From: Colwellia sp. Arc7-635
Lineage (GTDB): Bacteria; Pseudomonadota; Gammaproteobacteria; Enterobacterales; Alteromonadaceae
NCBI RefSeq assembly: GCF_003971255.1
Contig: NZ_CP034660.1
Span: 4,092,001 to 4,156,000, forward strand
DNA length: 64,000 nt
Reading direction: 5' to 3'
This document shows positions 56,218 through 64,000 of this stretch, in pieces (within the stretch, counting starts at the first letter, position 1; the number at the start of each line of letters is the position of its first letter). Made by a program: the position numbers and the translations under genes. Under the pieces are notes generated by a model. It was not told where the DNA came from. It saw only the letters and a list, made by a program, of their open reading frames with translations, and ran no database searches.

Positions 56218-59200
56218 TTAAACATGCGTTGTTTCAGCATTTTTCTCTGCTGGTTTTCTAAAAATATTCGCAATATCTTCTTTGATCATATACAGCGCGG
56301 GGATCAAAAACAGGGTGATCACCGTAGCGAAAACAATACCAAAACCTAAAGATATTGCCATTGGTATAATAAACTGTGCTTGCAAGCTCTGTTCAAAATA
56401 CAATGGGAAAATACCAAAAAATGTGGTGAGTGACGTTAACAATATCGCTCTGAATCTTTGTGTACCCGCTTGGCTAACAATGTCGAACATGCGCATGCCA
56501 GAGCCTTTAGCTTTATTAATAAAGTCGACCATAATCAAACTATCGTTTACCACAACCCCGGTCAAAGCAATAAAGCCAAACATCGACATCATGTTAATCG
56601 TGCGTCCGAGCAACCAATGGCCAATAATTGCGCCGATAATACCAAAAGGAATAACTGACATAATAACTAAAGGTTGGCTATAAGATTTGGTTGGAATCGC
56701 GATCAAGCCATAAATCAAGAACAAGGCACCGATTGCAGCAAAACCTAATTGTGATAAGAAGTCTTCTTGGTCTTTACTTGCCCCTTCAACGCCATAATTA
56801 ACACTAGGATAATCAGCTAAGATTTCAGGGATGTATTGTTCATTCATTTCGCTGACAACTTTTCTCGACTCAACTTTTTCATTGTCGATATCAGCTGAAA
56901 TGGTAATTGAACGTTTTTGATTAATACGCGTAATGCTAGAAAAACCTTGGCCTATTTCAATATTGGCCACTTGATAAAATGGCACTTGCTCGCCGTTTGG
57001 TGTTCTTATCCACATGTCTTCTAAATCAGAAACCGATAAACGGTCAGCTTCAGGATAACGTACCATCACTTTCAACTCATCGCGACCACGCTGAATACGC
57101 TGTGCTTCATCACCATAAAAAGCTTGTCTGACTTGCTTAGCCAAGCTTGATAAATTCAAGCCTAAGACTTCAGCTTCAGGTTTAATGCTTAGCTTAATTT
57201 CTTGGCTACCACGGCTAAAAGAGTGTCGAACATCGTAAACACCGTCATAGCTATTTAGCTGCGCTTGAATAGCTTCTGCTGCGGCTTCCAGTTCAATATC
57301 ATTTTGACCCGTTAGCTGAAACTCAATGGCGGCACCACCGCCAGCATTAGTACCCGCAAAGAATCGTAATTCTTTAGTCCCTGGAATTTCGCCAATTTCA
57401 TCACGCCATAATTTCTCTATTTCGTAAGCATTAAGCTCACGTTGGTCTGGTTTTACTAATTCTAACAATACATTAGCACTCGTATTACCATTGGTGAAAA
57501 TCATTTTATGTTCAATAAAACTAACACCATCATATTTATTATCTTTAGAGACCTTCCTAATAGCTTGCTCTACTTGCTCTATCGCTTTATTACGTTGATG
57601 TGCAGCAGAGCCATCAATCATCGTAATATTACCTTGAATAAAGTCACTTGGAATATTCGGAAATACTTCTAATTTTACAAACGAGCCCGCAATCAGGCTG
57701 ATAGATAAAATCAGAATCGCAACAAATATAGCCATCGTGTTGTAACGGGCAATTAAGGCTTTTTCGAGTAAAGGCTTATAAACCGAGTGAATAAAGTTTT
57801 CTAGCTTCTCTTTAAAACGCATTTGAAAACGTTCAAGAAAATTAGCGTTCTCGGCAGTTAATGGTACATATTTCATGTGCGCTAAATGCGCTGGTAAAAT
57901 CCACTTTGACTCAATCAACGAAAAGACTAAACAAAAGCTCACTACAATTGAAATTGAGCGGAAGAAAGCAGCAAAGGTAGCATCTATAAACAATAACGGC
58001 GTAAAGGCGGCTATCGTGGTTAAAACACCAAAGGTTGCGGGCATAGCAACTCGCATAGTGCCACTGATAATGTTATCGCGAGAATGACCATACTTTTCAA
58101 TTTCAGCATAAGCACTTTCGCCAATGACAATCGCGTCATCAACCACAATACCGAGCACCATGATAAATGCGAACAAACTCAACATGTTAATTGATACCGA
58201 CCATTCGCCTAATAGCGGCATCATCAGCAAAGCACCAAAAAAACTGATCGGAATACCTAGCATCACCCAAAACGCGATTTTTATTCTCAAAAATAAAGCT
58301 AGTACGATGAAAACTAAAAATGCCCCCATCAGCATGTTATCAATCATCATGTCTAAACGTTCTGAGAGATAATAAGAGCTATCGCCCCAAACCGTTAATT
58401 TAGCTCCCTGAGGCAATTGATGATTTTTTTCATCCACGTAACCCCTAACCTGAGCGGCAATTTCTAAATCGTTTTGATCGCCCGTTGATTGCACCATAAT
58501 ACTGGAGGTGTTTTCATCATCGAAAGTGGCAAAGTCATCTTGCTCGACAAAGCCATCTTTAATGTTAGCAATATCAGATAAGATTAAACGCGTACCATCA
58601 ACATCAGTCCGTAAGACTAAATCGCCATATTCATGGCCCGTGTAAGCTTGGCCTTCGGCGCGCAGTAAAATATCGCCACCACGAGTTTTGATTGTACCGC
58701 CAGGCATGTCGACCGATGAACTTCTCACCGCTTGGGTAATTTCATCAAAGGTCAGTTGATACTGTTGCAGTTTTTCTTCTGATACTTCAATACTGATTTC
58801 ATAATCACGACTACCCACTATTTCAGCGCTGTTAACACTAGGTAATGCCATGATTTCATCACGAATATTTTGCGCCATGACTTGTCTAGCACGTCGTTCC
58901 ATTGAACCACTTACCGATAACCACATCACCTGACCTTTAAATTCTTGTTTAGTGACGATAGGTTTTTCGGCTTGTTCAGGAAAGGTCGTAATCGCGTCAA
59001 CTTGCATTTGTACTTCATCAAGTTTTTCAGACATAGAATAGCCTGACTGTAACTCGATAGTGATAACACCAACACCTTCGCTAGCGGTTGCTGTTATACG
59101 TTTTATGCCTTCGATATCCTCCAGTGATTCTTCAACTTTAAGAATAACTGATTGTTCGACTTCTTCTGGTGCCGCGCCCAAATGAGGCACCACAACCTGA

Positions 59201-59373
59201 ATACTGTTGGCATTGAATTCAGGAAACATCTTTTTATTAATGCCCTGATAGGAGAAGTATCCTGACACTAAAATAAACACCATCAGCAAGTTTGCTGCGA
59301 CACTATTGTGGGTAAACCACGCAATAATACCGGTGTGTTTTTTTTCTGGCTCAGTTTGAGAGAACTCGCTCAT
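56218..59373 (-). CDS. RND efflux transporter permease (second system)
   Basis: 1051 residues. AcrB/HAE1-type topology with the first helix at about 18-38, two five-helix groups (about 340-480 and 880-1030) and two large periplasmic loops. The fourth-helix motif reads MVLGIVVDDAIVIGESAYAE with the conserved Asp pair. It differs clearly from the permease at 34140. The substrate is unknown. Its ATG overlaps the adaptor's stop by one base. Confidence 0.93.
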   Translation of the reverse strand: MSEFSQTEPEKKHTGIIAWFTHNSVAANLLMVFILVSGYFSYQGINKKMFPEFNANSIQVVVPHLGAAPEEVEQSVILKVEESLEDIEGIKRITATASEGVGVITIELQSGYSMSEKLDEVQMQVDAITTFPEQAEKPIVTKQEFKGQVMWLSVSGSMERRARQVMAQNIRDEIMALPSVNSAEIVGSRDYEISIEVSEEKLQQYQLTFDEITQAVRSSSVDMPGGTIKTRGGDILLRAEGQAYTGHEYGDLVLRTDVDGTRLILSDIANIKDGFVEQDDFATFDDENTSSIMVQSTGDQNDLEIAAQVRGYVDEKNHQLPQGAKLTVWGDSSYYLSERLDMMIDNMLMGAFLVFIVLALFLRIKIAFWVMLGIPISFFGALLMMPLLGEWSVSINMLSLFAFIMVLGIVVDDAIVIGESAYAEIEKYGHSRDNIISGTMRVAMPATFGVLTTIAAFTPLLFIDATFAAFFRSISIVVSFCLVFSLIESKWILPAHLAHMKYVPLTAENANFLERFQMRFKEKLENFIHSVYKPLLEKALIARYNTMAIFVAILILSISLIAGSFVKLEVFPNIPSDFIQGNITMIDGSAAHQRNKAIEQVEQAIRKVSKDNKYDGVSFIEHKMIFTNGNTSANVLLELVKPDQRELNAYEIEKLWRDEIGEIPGTKELRFFAGTNAGGGAAIEFQLTGQNDIELEAAAEAIQAQLNSYDGVYDVRHSFSRGSQEIKLSIKPEAEVLGLNLSSLAKQVRQAFYGDEAQRIQRGRDELKVMVRYPEADRLSVSDLEDMWIRTPNGEQVPFYQVANIEIGQGFSSITRINQKRSITISADIDNEKVESRKVVSEMNEQYIPEILADYPSVNYGVEGASKDQEDFLSQLGFAAIGALFLIYGLIAIPTKSYSQPLVIMSVIPFGIIGAIIGHWLLGRTINMMSMFGFIALTGVVVNDSLIMVDFINKAKGSGMRMFDIVSQAGTQRFRAILLTSLTTFFGIFPLYFEQSLQAQFIIPMAISLGFGIVFATVITLFLIPALYMIKEDIANIFRKPAEKNAETTHV

Positions 59374-60635
59374 TACTCTTCACCTTGAGCATTAGCTGTA
59401 TCATCTAACGATTCCGTTACGGGTGTCTCTTCTTGCTCACCGACAATACGTAAAGCCATACCTTCAACTGGAGCTTCCATTTGCGTCATAACTAAACGAA
59501 ATCCTGCGCTAAATTGGTCATGGCTATAAACATAATCAGCATCATTGCGCAGAACCGTAATCTCTTGAATATGTAGTCTATTTTCGCTATCGACAAGATA
59601 AATTTTATTGGCGCCGCGTAAAGCATCACGAGGAATAGTGACAATATCGTTCACCACTTTGCCTGAAATATTGGCATTAACAAAAGTGCCCATGCGCAAC
59701 TCTTGATGCTCGCTAGATGATAAAACGCTGTACGGGTCATCCACTTGCGCAATCACATAATGCACTCGGCTTCGACTATCAACTTCACCTTCATAACGGG
59801 TTAAGTTTGCCGCCCAAGTATGTTCGACACCCGACAGTTGATAATGAATATCGACTTTTGAGAGCTTATTCTGCTTTTGATTTATTTTCGGTAAATTTAA
59901 AAAATCAACATCACGCTGCTTGATAGGTAGTCTTACTTCGGCATAATCTACGGCAAAAGTTTTCGCTAATACGGCTCCTGTCGTCACATATTGGCCGATA
60001 TCGACTTGCTTTTCTTTTACTATAGCGTCGTAAGGTGCAATGATTTTAGTACGTGTAAGTTTCACTTCTGCGTCGGTAACATCGGCTTTTGCTGCCTTGA
60101 TATCAGCCTGAGCTTTTTGTAATTGTGGCAAACGTAAAGCCAAGATTGGCGCTTCAGATAACGTTTTACCTGATAACATCCATTCGTCTTCTGCTTGATC
60201 TTTTCTTGCTTGCTCTTCAATTAATACCGATTTAGCGGCATCTAAACGAGATTGCGCTTGTAATAATGCCACCTGATAACTGATGTCATCAATAGTCAGT
60301 AGCTCTTCACCTTTTTTGAAATAACCACCGACATTAAACTTCTCGTTTACTGCGGTAATTTGCCCAGAAACTTCTGACACTAAATTGGTTTGTGTACGAG
60401 GTAAAACACTACCTTGGCTAGCAATAATAAAACCTACATCTTGTCGCTCAATCGCTTGAACTTCAACCAATGGCGCTTTAATTATAGCCGGCTTCTTTGC
60501 TGGTTTAGGTGCTAGTGCCGCAAAGACAATCAAACCAACAATAGCGAGTAAGATAATGGCGATAGGAGTTAATACATAACGTAACGGGATCATGCGTCTA
60601 TTTTTTTTGTTGTTATTTTCGGCAGTTGAACTCAT
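59373..60635 (-). CDS. RND efflux periplasmic adaptor (second system)
   Basis: 420 residues. N-terminal membrane anchor (about 18-42), then the lipoyl half QGSVLPRTQTNLVSEVSGQITAVNEKFNVGGYFKKGEELLTID, a helical hairpin (about 110-185), the second lipoyl half KTKIIAPYDAIVKEKQVDIGQYV, and beta-barrel with membrane-proximal domain. Acidic C-terminus. It is coupled to the permease gene. No regulator or outer-membrane channel is adjacent. Confidence 0.9.
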   Translation of the reverse strand: MSSTAENNNKKNRRMIPLRYVLTPIAIILLAIVGLIVFAALAPKPAKKPAIIKAPLVEVQAIERQDVGFIIASQGSVLPRTQTNLVSEVSGQITAVNEKFNVGGYFKKGEELLTIDDISYQVALLQAQSRLDAAKSVLIEEQARKDQAEDEWMLSGKTLSEAPILALRLPQLQKAQADIKAAKADVTDAEVKLTRTKIIAPYDAIVKEKQVDIGQYVTTGAVLAKTFAVDYAEVRLPIKQRDVDFLNLPKINQKQNKLSKVDIHYQLSGVEHTWAANLTRYEGEVDSRSRVHYVIAQVDDPYSVLSSSEHQELRMGTFVNANISGKVVNDIVTIPRDALRGANKIYLVDSENRLHIQEITVLRNDADYVYSHDQFSAGFRLVMTQMEAPVEGMALRIVGEQEETPVTESLDDTANAQGEE

Positions 60636-60742
60636 AACTTATTCTCAATTTAAATATAGTAAAATGTATAGGGCAATAACAAAGAGTTTAATAATATAGC
60701 AATAATAATAACTTAGCGTGATAAATTAACAAGTTTTCAACA

Positions 60743-61060
60743 TATATACCCAAACCATTTGAAGATGCCGTTTCAGAGCTAAGCTAGGAGACCAGGTCAA
60801 GGCGCAGCACTTGACAATGGTTATTCCCTTATCAAGTGCTGCACAGCTTTTTTGCTCCAGACAAAAGCTAAGTACATACATCCATGTATGCAACGCGGAG
60901 CTGGTTTTCTAGCTTAGCTCCCTTCGGGTAAGGCGATAAAGGGTCATCTCCAGCGTTATTGATTTCGACAATGGAACAACCATTCTCTTCAATCAATGCC
61001 TTGGTGCTAACCCTTTCTCAACTTGCTGAATCCTGCATCTTCAAGTGGCTTGGGTATATA
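60743..61060. mobile_element. MITE-like element (318 bp)
   Basis: The ends TATATACCCAAACCATTTGA and TCAAGTGGCTTGGGTATATA are inverted repeats of about 26 bp (four mismatches), extending to GAAGATGC / GCATCTTC. The interior contains further complementary blocks (AGCTAAGCTAGGAG / CTAGCTTAGCTCC, ATGTATGCA). No transposase frame. It sits just downstream of the yacL-family gene and upstream of the efflux adaptor, a non-autonomous transposon. Confidence 0.8.
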
Positions 61061-61068
61061 CCCCAAGC

Positions 61069-61449
61069 TTAATATTTACGAATAAACGTTGCCCAAGACA
61101 ATAATATTTCTCTAAGATCTTCACTACCACAAGCAGCCGAGTCCTGTTGATCAAAATCGATATTTTCTTCAATAAGCCCGTCAGGTAAAACTTCTAATCC
61201 GTCCATGCTAGCATTGGTTTGTATCGTGACATCACCGCGATTAAACACCGCGCTGTATTCATTGCCGGTGATCGTAATTTCTGTTTGCTTTTCTTGCTCT
61301 ATATCTGAAATAGCTGACAGCAATTGCTGCAACTTTTCGGCACTTGTGCCCACTTCGACTTCTAACCACGGCCCGATAACTTCATGCTCAAGTGAAAATT
61401 TAGCCATTGCTGCACCGGTGATTGGATCATCTATAAATTGATATTCCAT
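61069..61449 (-). CDS. YacL family protein (UPF0231)
   Basis: 126 residues. It shares the YacL opening MEYQFIDDPITGAAMAKFSL followed by HEVIGPWLEVEVG, a central NEYSAVFNRGDVTIQTNA and a C-terminal ACGSEDLREILLSW. The family is acidic and cytoplasmic; its role is unknown. The gene ends directly at the MITE. Confidence 0.85.
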   Translation of the reverse strand: MEYQFIDDPITGAAMAKFSLEHEVIGPWLEVEVGTSAEKLQQLLSAISDIEQEKQTEITITGNEYSAVFNRGDVTIQTNASMDGLEVLPDGLIEENIDFDQQDSAACGSEDLREILLSWATFIRKY

Positions 61450-61913
61450 ATATACCTCATAAATTTTTGGAAAAACCCATTTTCGGGCTCGTTATATGAC
61501 TAGTCAGGATTATAAGCTAATTCTATCGATAAAAATCACAAAAAAATAACTCGTTACATATTGTTTGTTTACCTACTAGCCCGTTACATCAAAGCTCTAC
61601 GGTTATTGTGCTAGTTAAAAGCTGCCCATTCAATAATGCTATTCAACATTAGTGTCGTTTATAAGATTTTGCATCACCCGTTCGCAGTTTTTCGCTAGCA
61701 ATATTGCGAGCACACCTAAGCATTAATTTAACCTTATCTTGTCACTTCAAACTAAGCGACAACCACAAAAACAAGCTATATTAAATGCAGTTATTGAAAT
61801 TAACTACCGCAAATATTATCGCTACACAGACCACTTTAAAGCTAAGTTCACCCAAAATTTAGCTACGAGAAAAAGAATAAAAGTTAGGATGAAGAGTTGA
61901 GTGAAAATGTAAA
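61450..61913. other. Intergenic stretch before the solute-binding gene
   Basis: About 460 bp with no supported gene or structure. Confidence 0.4.
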
Positions 61914-62771
61914 ATGAACGAAAATACCTATCTAATCGCTATGCTCAAGGAATTTACCATTAACTATAAGACTAATAATTGTTCATACCCAATAATACCG
62001 TCGCGAACATTGACTTCGCGTGCAGTGATTTTGATAGTTGCCTACTTTATTGCCTTATTTTTTATCACCTTGAAAGCTCAAGCTAAGCCGACAAAAACGA
62101 TCATTGTTGCTATGTATATTGAACCACCATTTTCTGAAATTGTTGATGGTAAATTTATTGGTGAAAACATCGATATTACTAATGCACTCGCGGCCAAGCT
62201 AGGTTATAAAACCAAGTTTGTTTACTGCCCTCTCGCTCGCTGTCTTTCTTTTGTTCAAAGTGGCCAAGCAGATATGATTATAGCGGTTAGAAAAACAGCC
62301 ATACGAGAGAAATTTCTTCATTACCTTGAACCACCGATCAAAATACAAAAATTACCCCTAAAATTCTATACGCTTACCGACAACGACATCACTTTAAACC
62401 ATTATAATGATTTGCTGTCTTTAAAAGTTGGCGTATTAAGAGGTGCTTCATATTTTGATCAGTTTGACCACGACACTCAAATAACTAAAGTCGCGTTAAA
62501 TAATCATCAGCAGCTTATTGATATGTTATTAAAGGGCAGAATTGATACATTTTTAGAGCGCGAAGAGTCAATACTGCCGTTAGTAGATCAAAAGATTTAT
62601 TCAACTGACATTAACTTAGCAAAATTTTCTTATGATAAAGGTGTTGGCTCTTATATTGCTGTTGCTAAAAAATCATCTTTAATAAATGAGATAGTCGATT
62701 TATCAAAAGCATTACAGCACTTGTCTCACAGTGGTGAATTGGCATTATTATTACAGAGAAGCGAAAAGTAA
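61914..62771 (+). CDS. Periplasmic solute-binding protein (SBP_bac_3-like)
   Basis: 285 residues. After a ~35-residue lead is a hydrophobic export segment (VILIVAYFIALFFITLKAQA). The mature part resembles the amino-acid-type SBP_bac_3 domain: IIVAMYIEPPFSEIVDGKFIGENIDITNALAAKLGYKTKFVYCP, LSFVQSGQADMIIAV, then VGVLRGASYFDQF. No transporter genes adjoin it, so it may be a sensor-type or orphan binding protein. The start is uncertain; a downstream ATG (61941) is possible and neither has a strong ribosome site. Confidence 0.78.
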   Translation: MNENTYLIAMLKEFTINYKTNNCSYPIIPSRTLTSRAVILIVAYFIALFFITLKAQAKPTKTIIVAMYIEPPFSEIVDGKFIGENIDITNALAAKLGYKTKFVYCPLARCLSFVQSGQADMIIAVRKTAIREKFLHYLEPPIKIQKLPLKFYTLTDNDITLNHYNDLLSLKVGVLRGASYFDQFDHDTQITKVALNNHQQLIDMLLKGRIDTFLEREESILPLVDQKIYSTDINLAKFSYDKGVGSYIAVAKKSSLINEIVDLSKALQHLSHSGELALLLQRSEK

Positions 62772-62848
62772 CTCGAATTAGTATTGAACTAACTAACGCT
62801 GATTACGTCTATTCATTACCTCTTCGTTTACCGTGTATTAATATTATT

Positions 62849-63648
62849 GTGTTAAAAGGAAATTTCACTACGGTTATATATTCATTGCTTGTTCATGGTC
62901 TGTTATTTTTCATCATATTTATTGCTCAGCCGAAAAAACAACATTCTGTGCAATCCCTAGCGAAAGTAGTACCAATAAAAAGCTTTATCTATTATGCCCC
63001 TAAGTTAGCTGAACCAGTAGCAACGGTTACCGATGAACCACGAGTAGAAACCACTCCCCTGCAATCATCGAAACAAAAAAATCTCCTGAAAAAAAACATC
63101 AAGAACAACCAAAAGAGCAGCAGAACCTGTTTGACAAGGACGCGGAAAAAGCCACAAAACTAGCAACTGATAGCAGTAAATTAAACCATTCAACAGAAAC
63201 AGTAATCACCACTTTACCAGCAGAAAAAAAGCCAGCATTTTCATCGCAGCCGCCTCCCCTACCAAAACCAATGAAAAGAAAATTGGATAGCTTCACACAA
63301 TTACAAAATCTTCGCAGTAAGCTTAACCAAAGAGCCATCAATAATGCCGACAACCCTTATCGAAATTATCAAGCCCCCTCAGCCTTTAATACGGAGAACA
63401 AATCAGTACCACATTCAGTACCGCTAAAAGATGAAGAAAAAGAGCGAAAAAAACGTACTAAAAATATGGGCGCGGGCATTGCAATCACTAAAGGTGAAGA
63501 TGGCCGATGCTCTATCACACAAGATTTGAGTGTTTATGGTTTAAGCGAAGGTTCATCGACACAATTTTTTGCCTGTGGCGAATCTAAGTTTGATCAAAGC
63601 TTTCGCGAACATATGAAAAAAGTTAAGGCTAAAATAGGTAAGAACTAA
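62849..63648 (+). pseudogene. TonB-like membrane-anchored protein, interrupted by a one-base frameshift
   Basis: The first frame (from GTG 62849) gives an N-terminal membrane anchor (TTVIYSLLVHGLLFFIIFIA) and a linker up to ETT. The remainder to 63648 lies in another frame: AIIETKKSPEKKHQEQPKEQ, a Pro/Lys/Glu-rich stretch, SSQPPPLPKPMKRKLDSF, and a C-terminal folded part with DGRCSITQDLSVYGL. Adding one C in the CCCC run near 63055 joins them. The plan (anchor, proline/charge linker, C-terminal domain) recalls TonB-type proteins, but the C-terminal domain is not a clear TonB_C. Confidence 0.65.
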
Positions 63649-63930
63649 ATAAACATTAACAAACTTTTGCTAAAAATTAATTAACAAAGCTAATCAGCAC
63701 ATCATGTAACTTAATATTGCATTAGTTTCAGTTAATTACATATACCTGCTGAAATTAAGCATCCGGATTTACGAAACAAACCTAACTCGCAATAGTCATT
63801 AAAACACTCAAAATATTGATGTAAACGCTATTTTAGCGCCATATTCTTGTTGCTGCCTTGAACTTGTATACCTGAAGCGTAGACTTAAGAGATAAGCTAT
63901 TTTATAGCCCTTTTCAGGAAGAAAGTTATC

Positions 63931-64000
63931 ATGCTTAATAGAATATTAATCAGCTTCGTATTTTTGCTTTTTCTCGGCTGTAGTCACGAACAAGAAAATG
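63931..64000 (+). CDS. Lipoprotein gene, start only (partial)
   Basis: ATG 63931 with AGGAAG upstream opens MLNRILISFVFLLFLGCSHE: a lipoprotein signal peptide with the lipobox LFLGC. It runs off the right edge. Function unknown. Confidence 0.65.
   Translation, partial: MLNRILISFVFLLFLGCSHEQEN

Overview
The window looks like the chromosome of an AT-rich marine gammaproteobacterium. The gene set (pepA-holC-valS next to lptFG, rapA-rluA, rraB-plsC, mlaA, ccmABCDE, two RND efflux pairs, a CspA-type protein) and the kinds of interspersed repeat fit Alteromonadales, probably Colwelliaceae (Colwellia or Thalassotalea-like). That placement rests on gene content and base composition, not on a search.

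Region 1 (about 1-11.8 kb) is an accessory island. It holds the end of a DUF927-type helicase/primase-like protein, a small unknown gene, an overlapping two-gene unit (NdpA/YejK-like protein plus a membrane protein), a tyrosine integrase, a three-gene operon with a YkvA-type (DUF1232) protein, a Shedu-type nuclease (DUF4263), a HEPN protein, and an operon of a DRT2-like reverse transcriptase plus a second HEPN protein. The RT gene is preceded by about 130 nt of strongly foldable sequence, the likely associated non-coding RNA. Several island genes use TTG or GTG starts. The island abuts tRNA-Leu(CAA). Upstream of the intact tRNA lies a second copy broken just after the anticodon, under a strong stable-RNA promoter. 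No second att copy was seen, so the element probably continues off the left edge.

Region 2 (12.4-20.9 kb) is core genome: RDD membrane protein, lptG/lptF divergent from pepA-holC-valS, and a cold-shock gene. Region 3 (20.9-26.8 kb) starts with two 287-bp direct repeats, one of them split by a 162-bp MITE whose empty site survives in the other. It continues with a thiol/sulfur gene set (OsmC-like, cytoplasmic DsbA-like, MalY/PatB-like C-S lyase, TetR regulator); a near-perfect palindrome sits in front of the OsmC gene.

Region 4 (26.8-37.2 kb): gpx-hemH, the haem exporter/chaperone genes ccmABCDE (ccmF onward is not here), and a TetR-controlled RND efflux operon with a double-palindrome operator. 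Region 5 (37.4-50.3 kb): a small membrane protein, rraB-plsC, a hydrolase lipoprotein with mlaA, a frameshifted outer-membrane beta-barrel gene, a response regulator, an acyl-CoA dehydrogenase, a transglutaminase-like protein, a large hybrid histidine kinase, and the decayed end of an iron/2-oxoglutarate oxygenase gene.

Region 6 (50.4-64 kb): rapA-rluA, a DUF3530 protein, a small membrane protein, a second RND efflux operon, a 318-bp MITE, a YacL-family gene, a periplasmic solute-binding protein, a TonB-like gene interrupted by a one-base frameshift, and the start of a lipoprotein gene at the right edge. The strongest candidates for something undescribed are the RT-HEPN operon with its upstream RNA and the NdpA-membrane protein pair.
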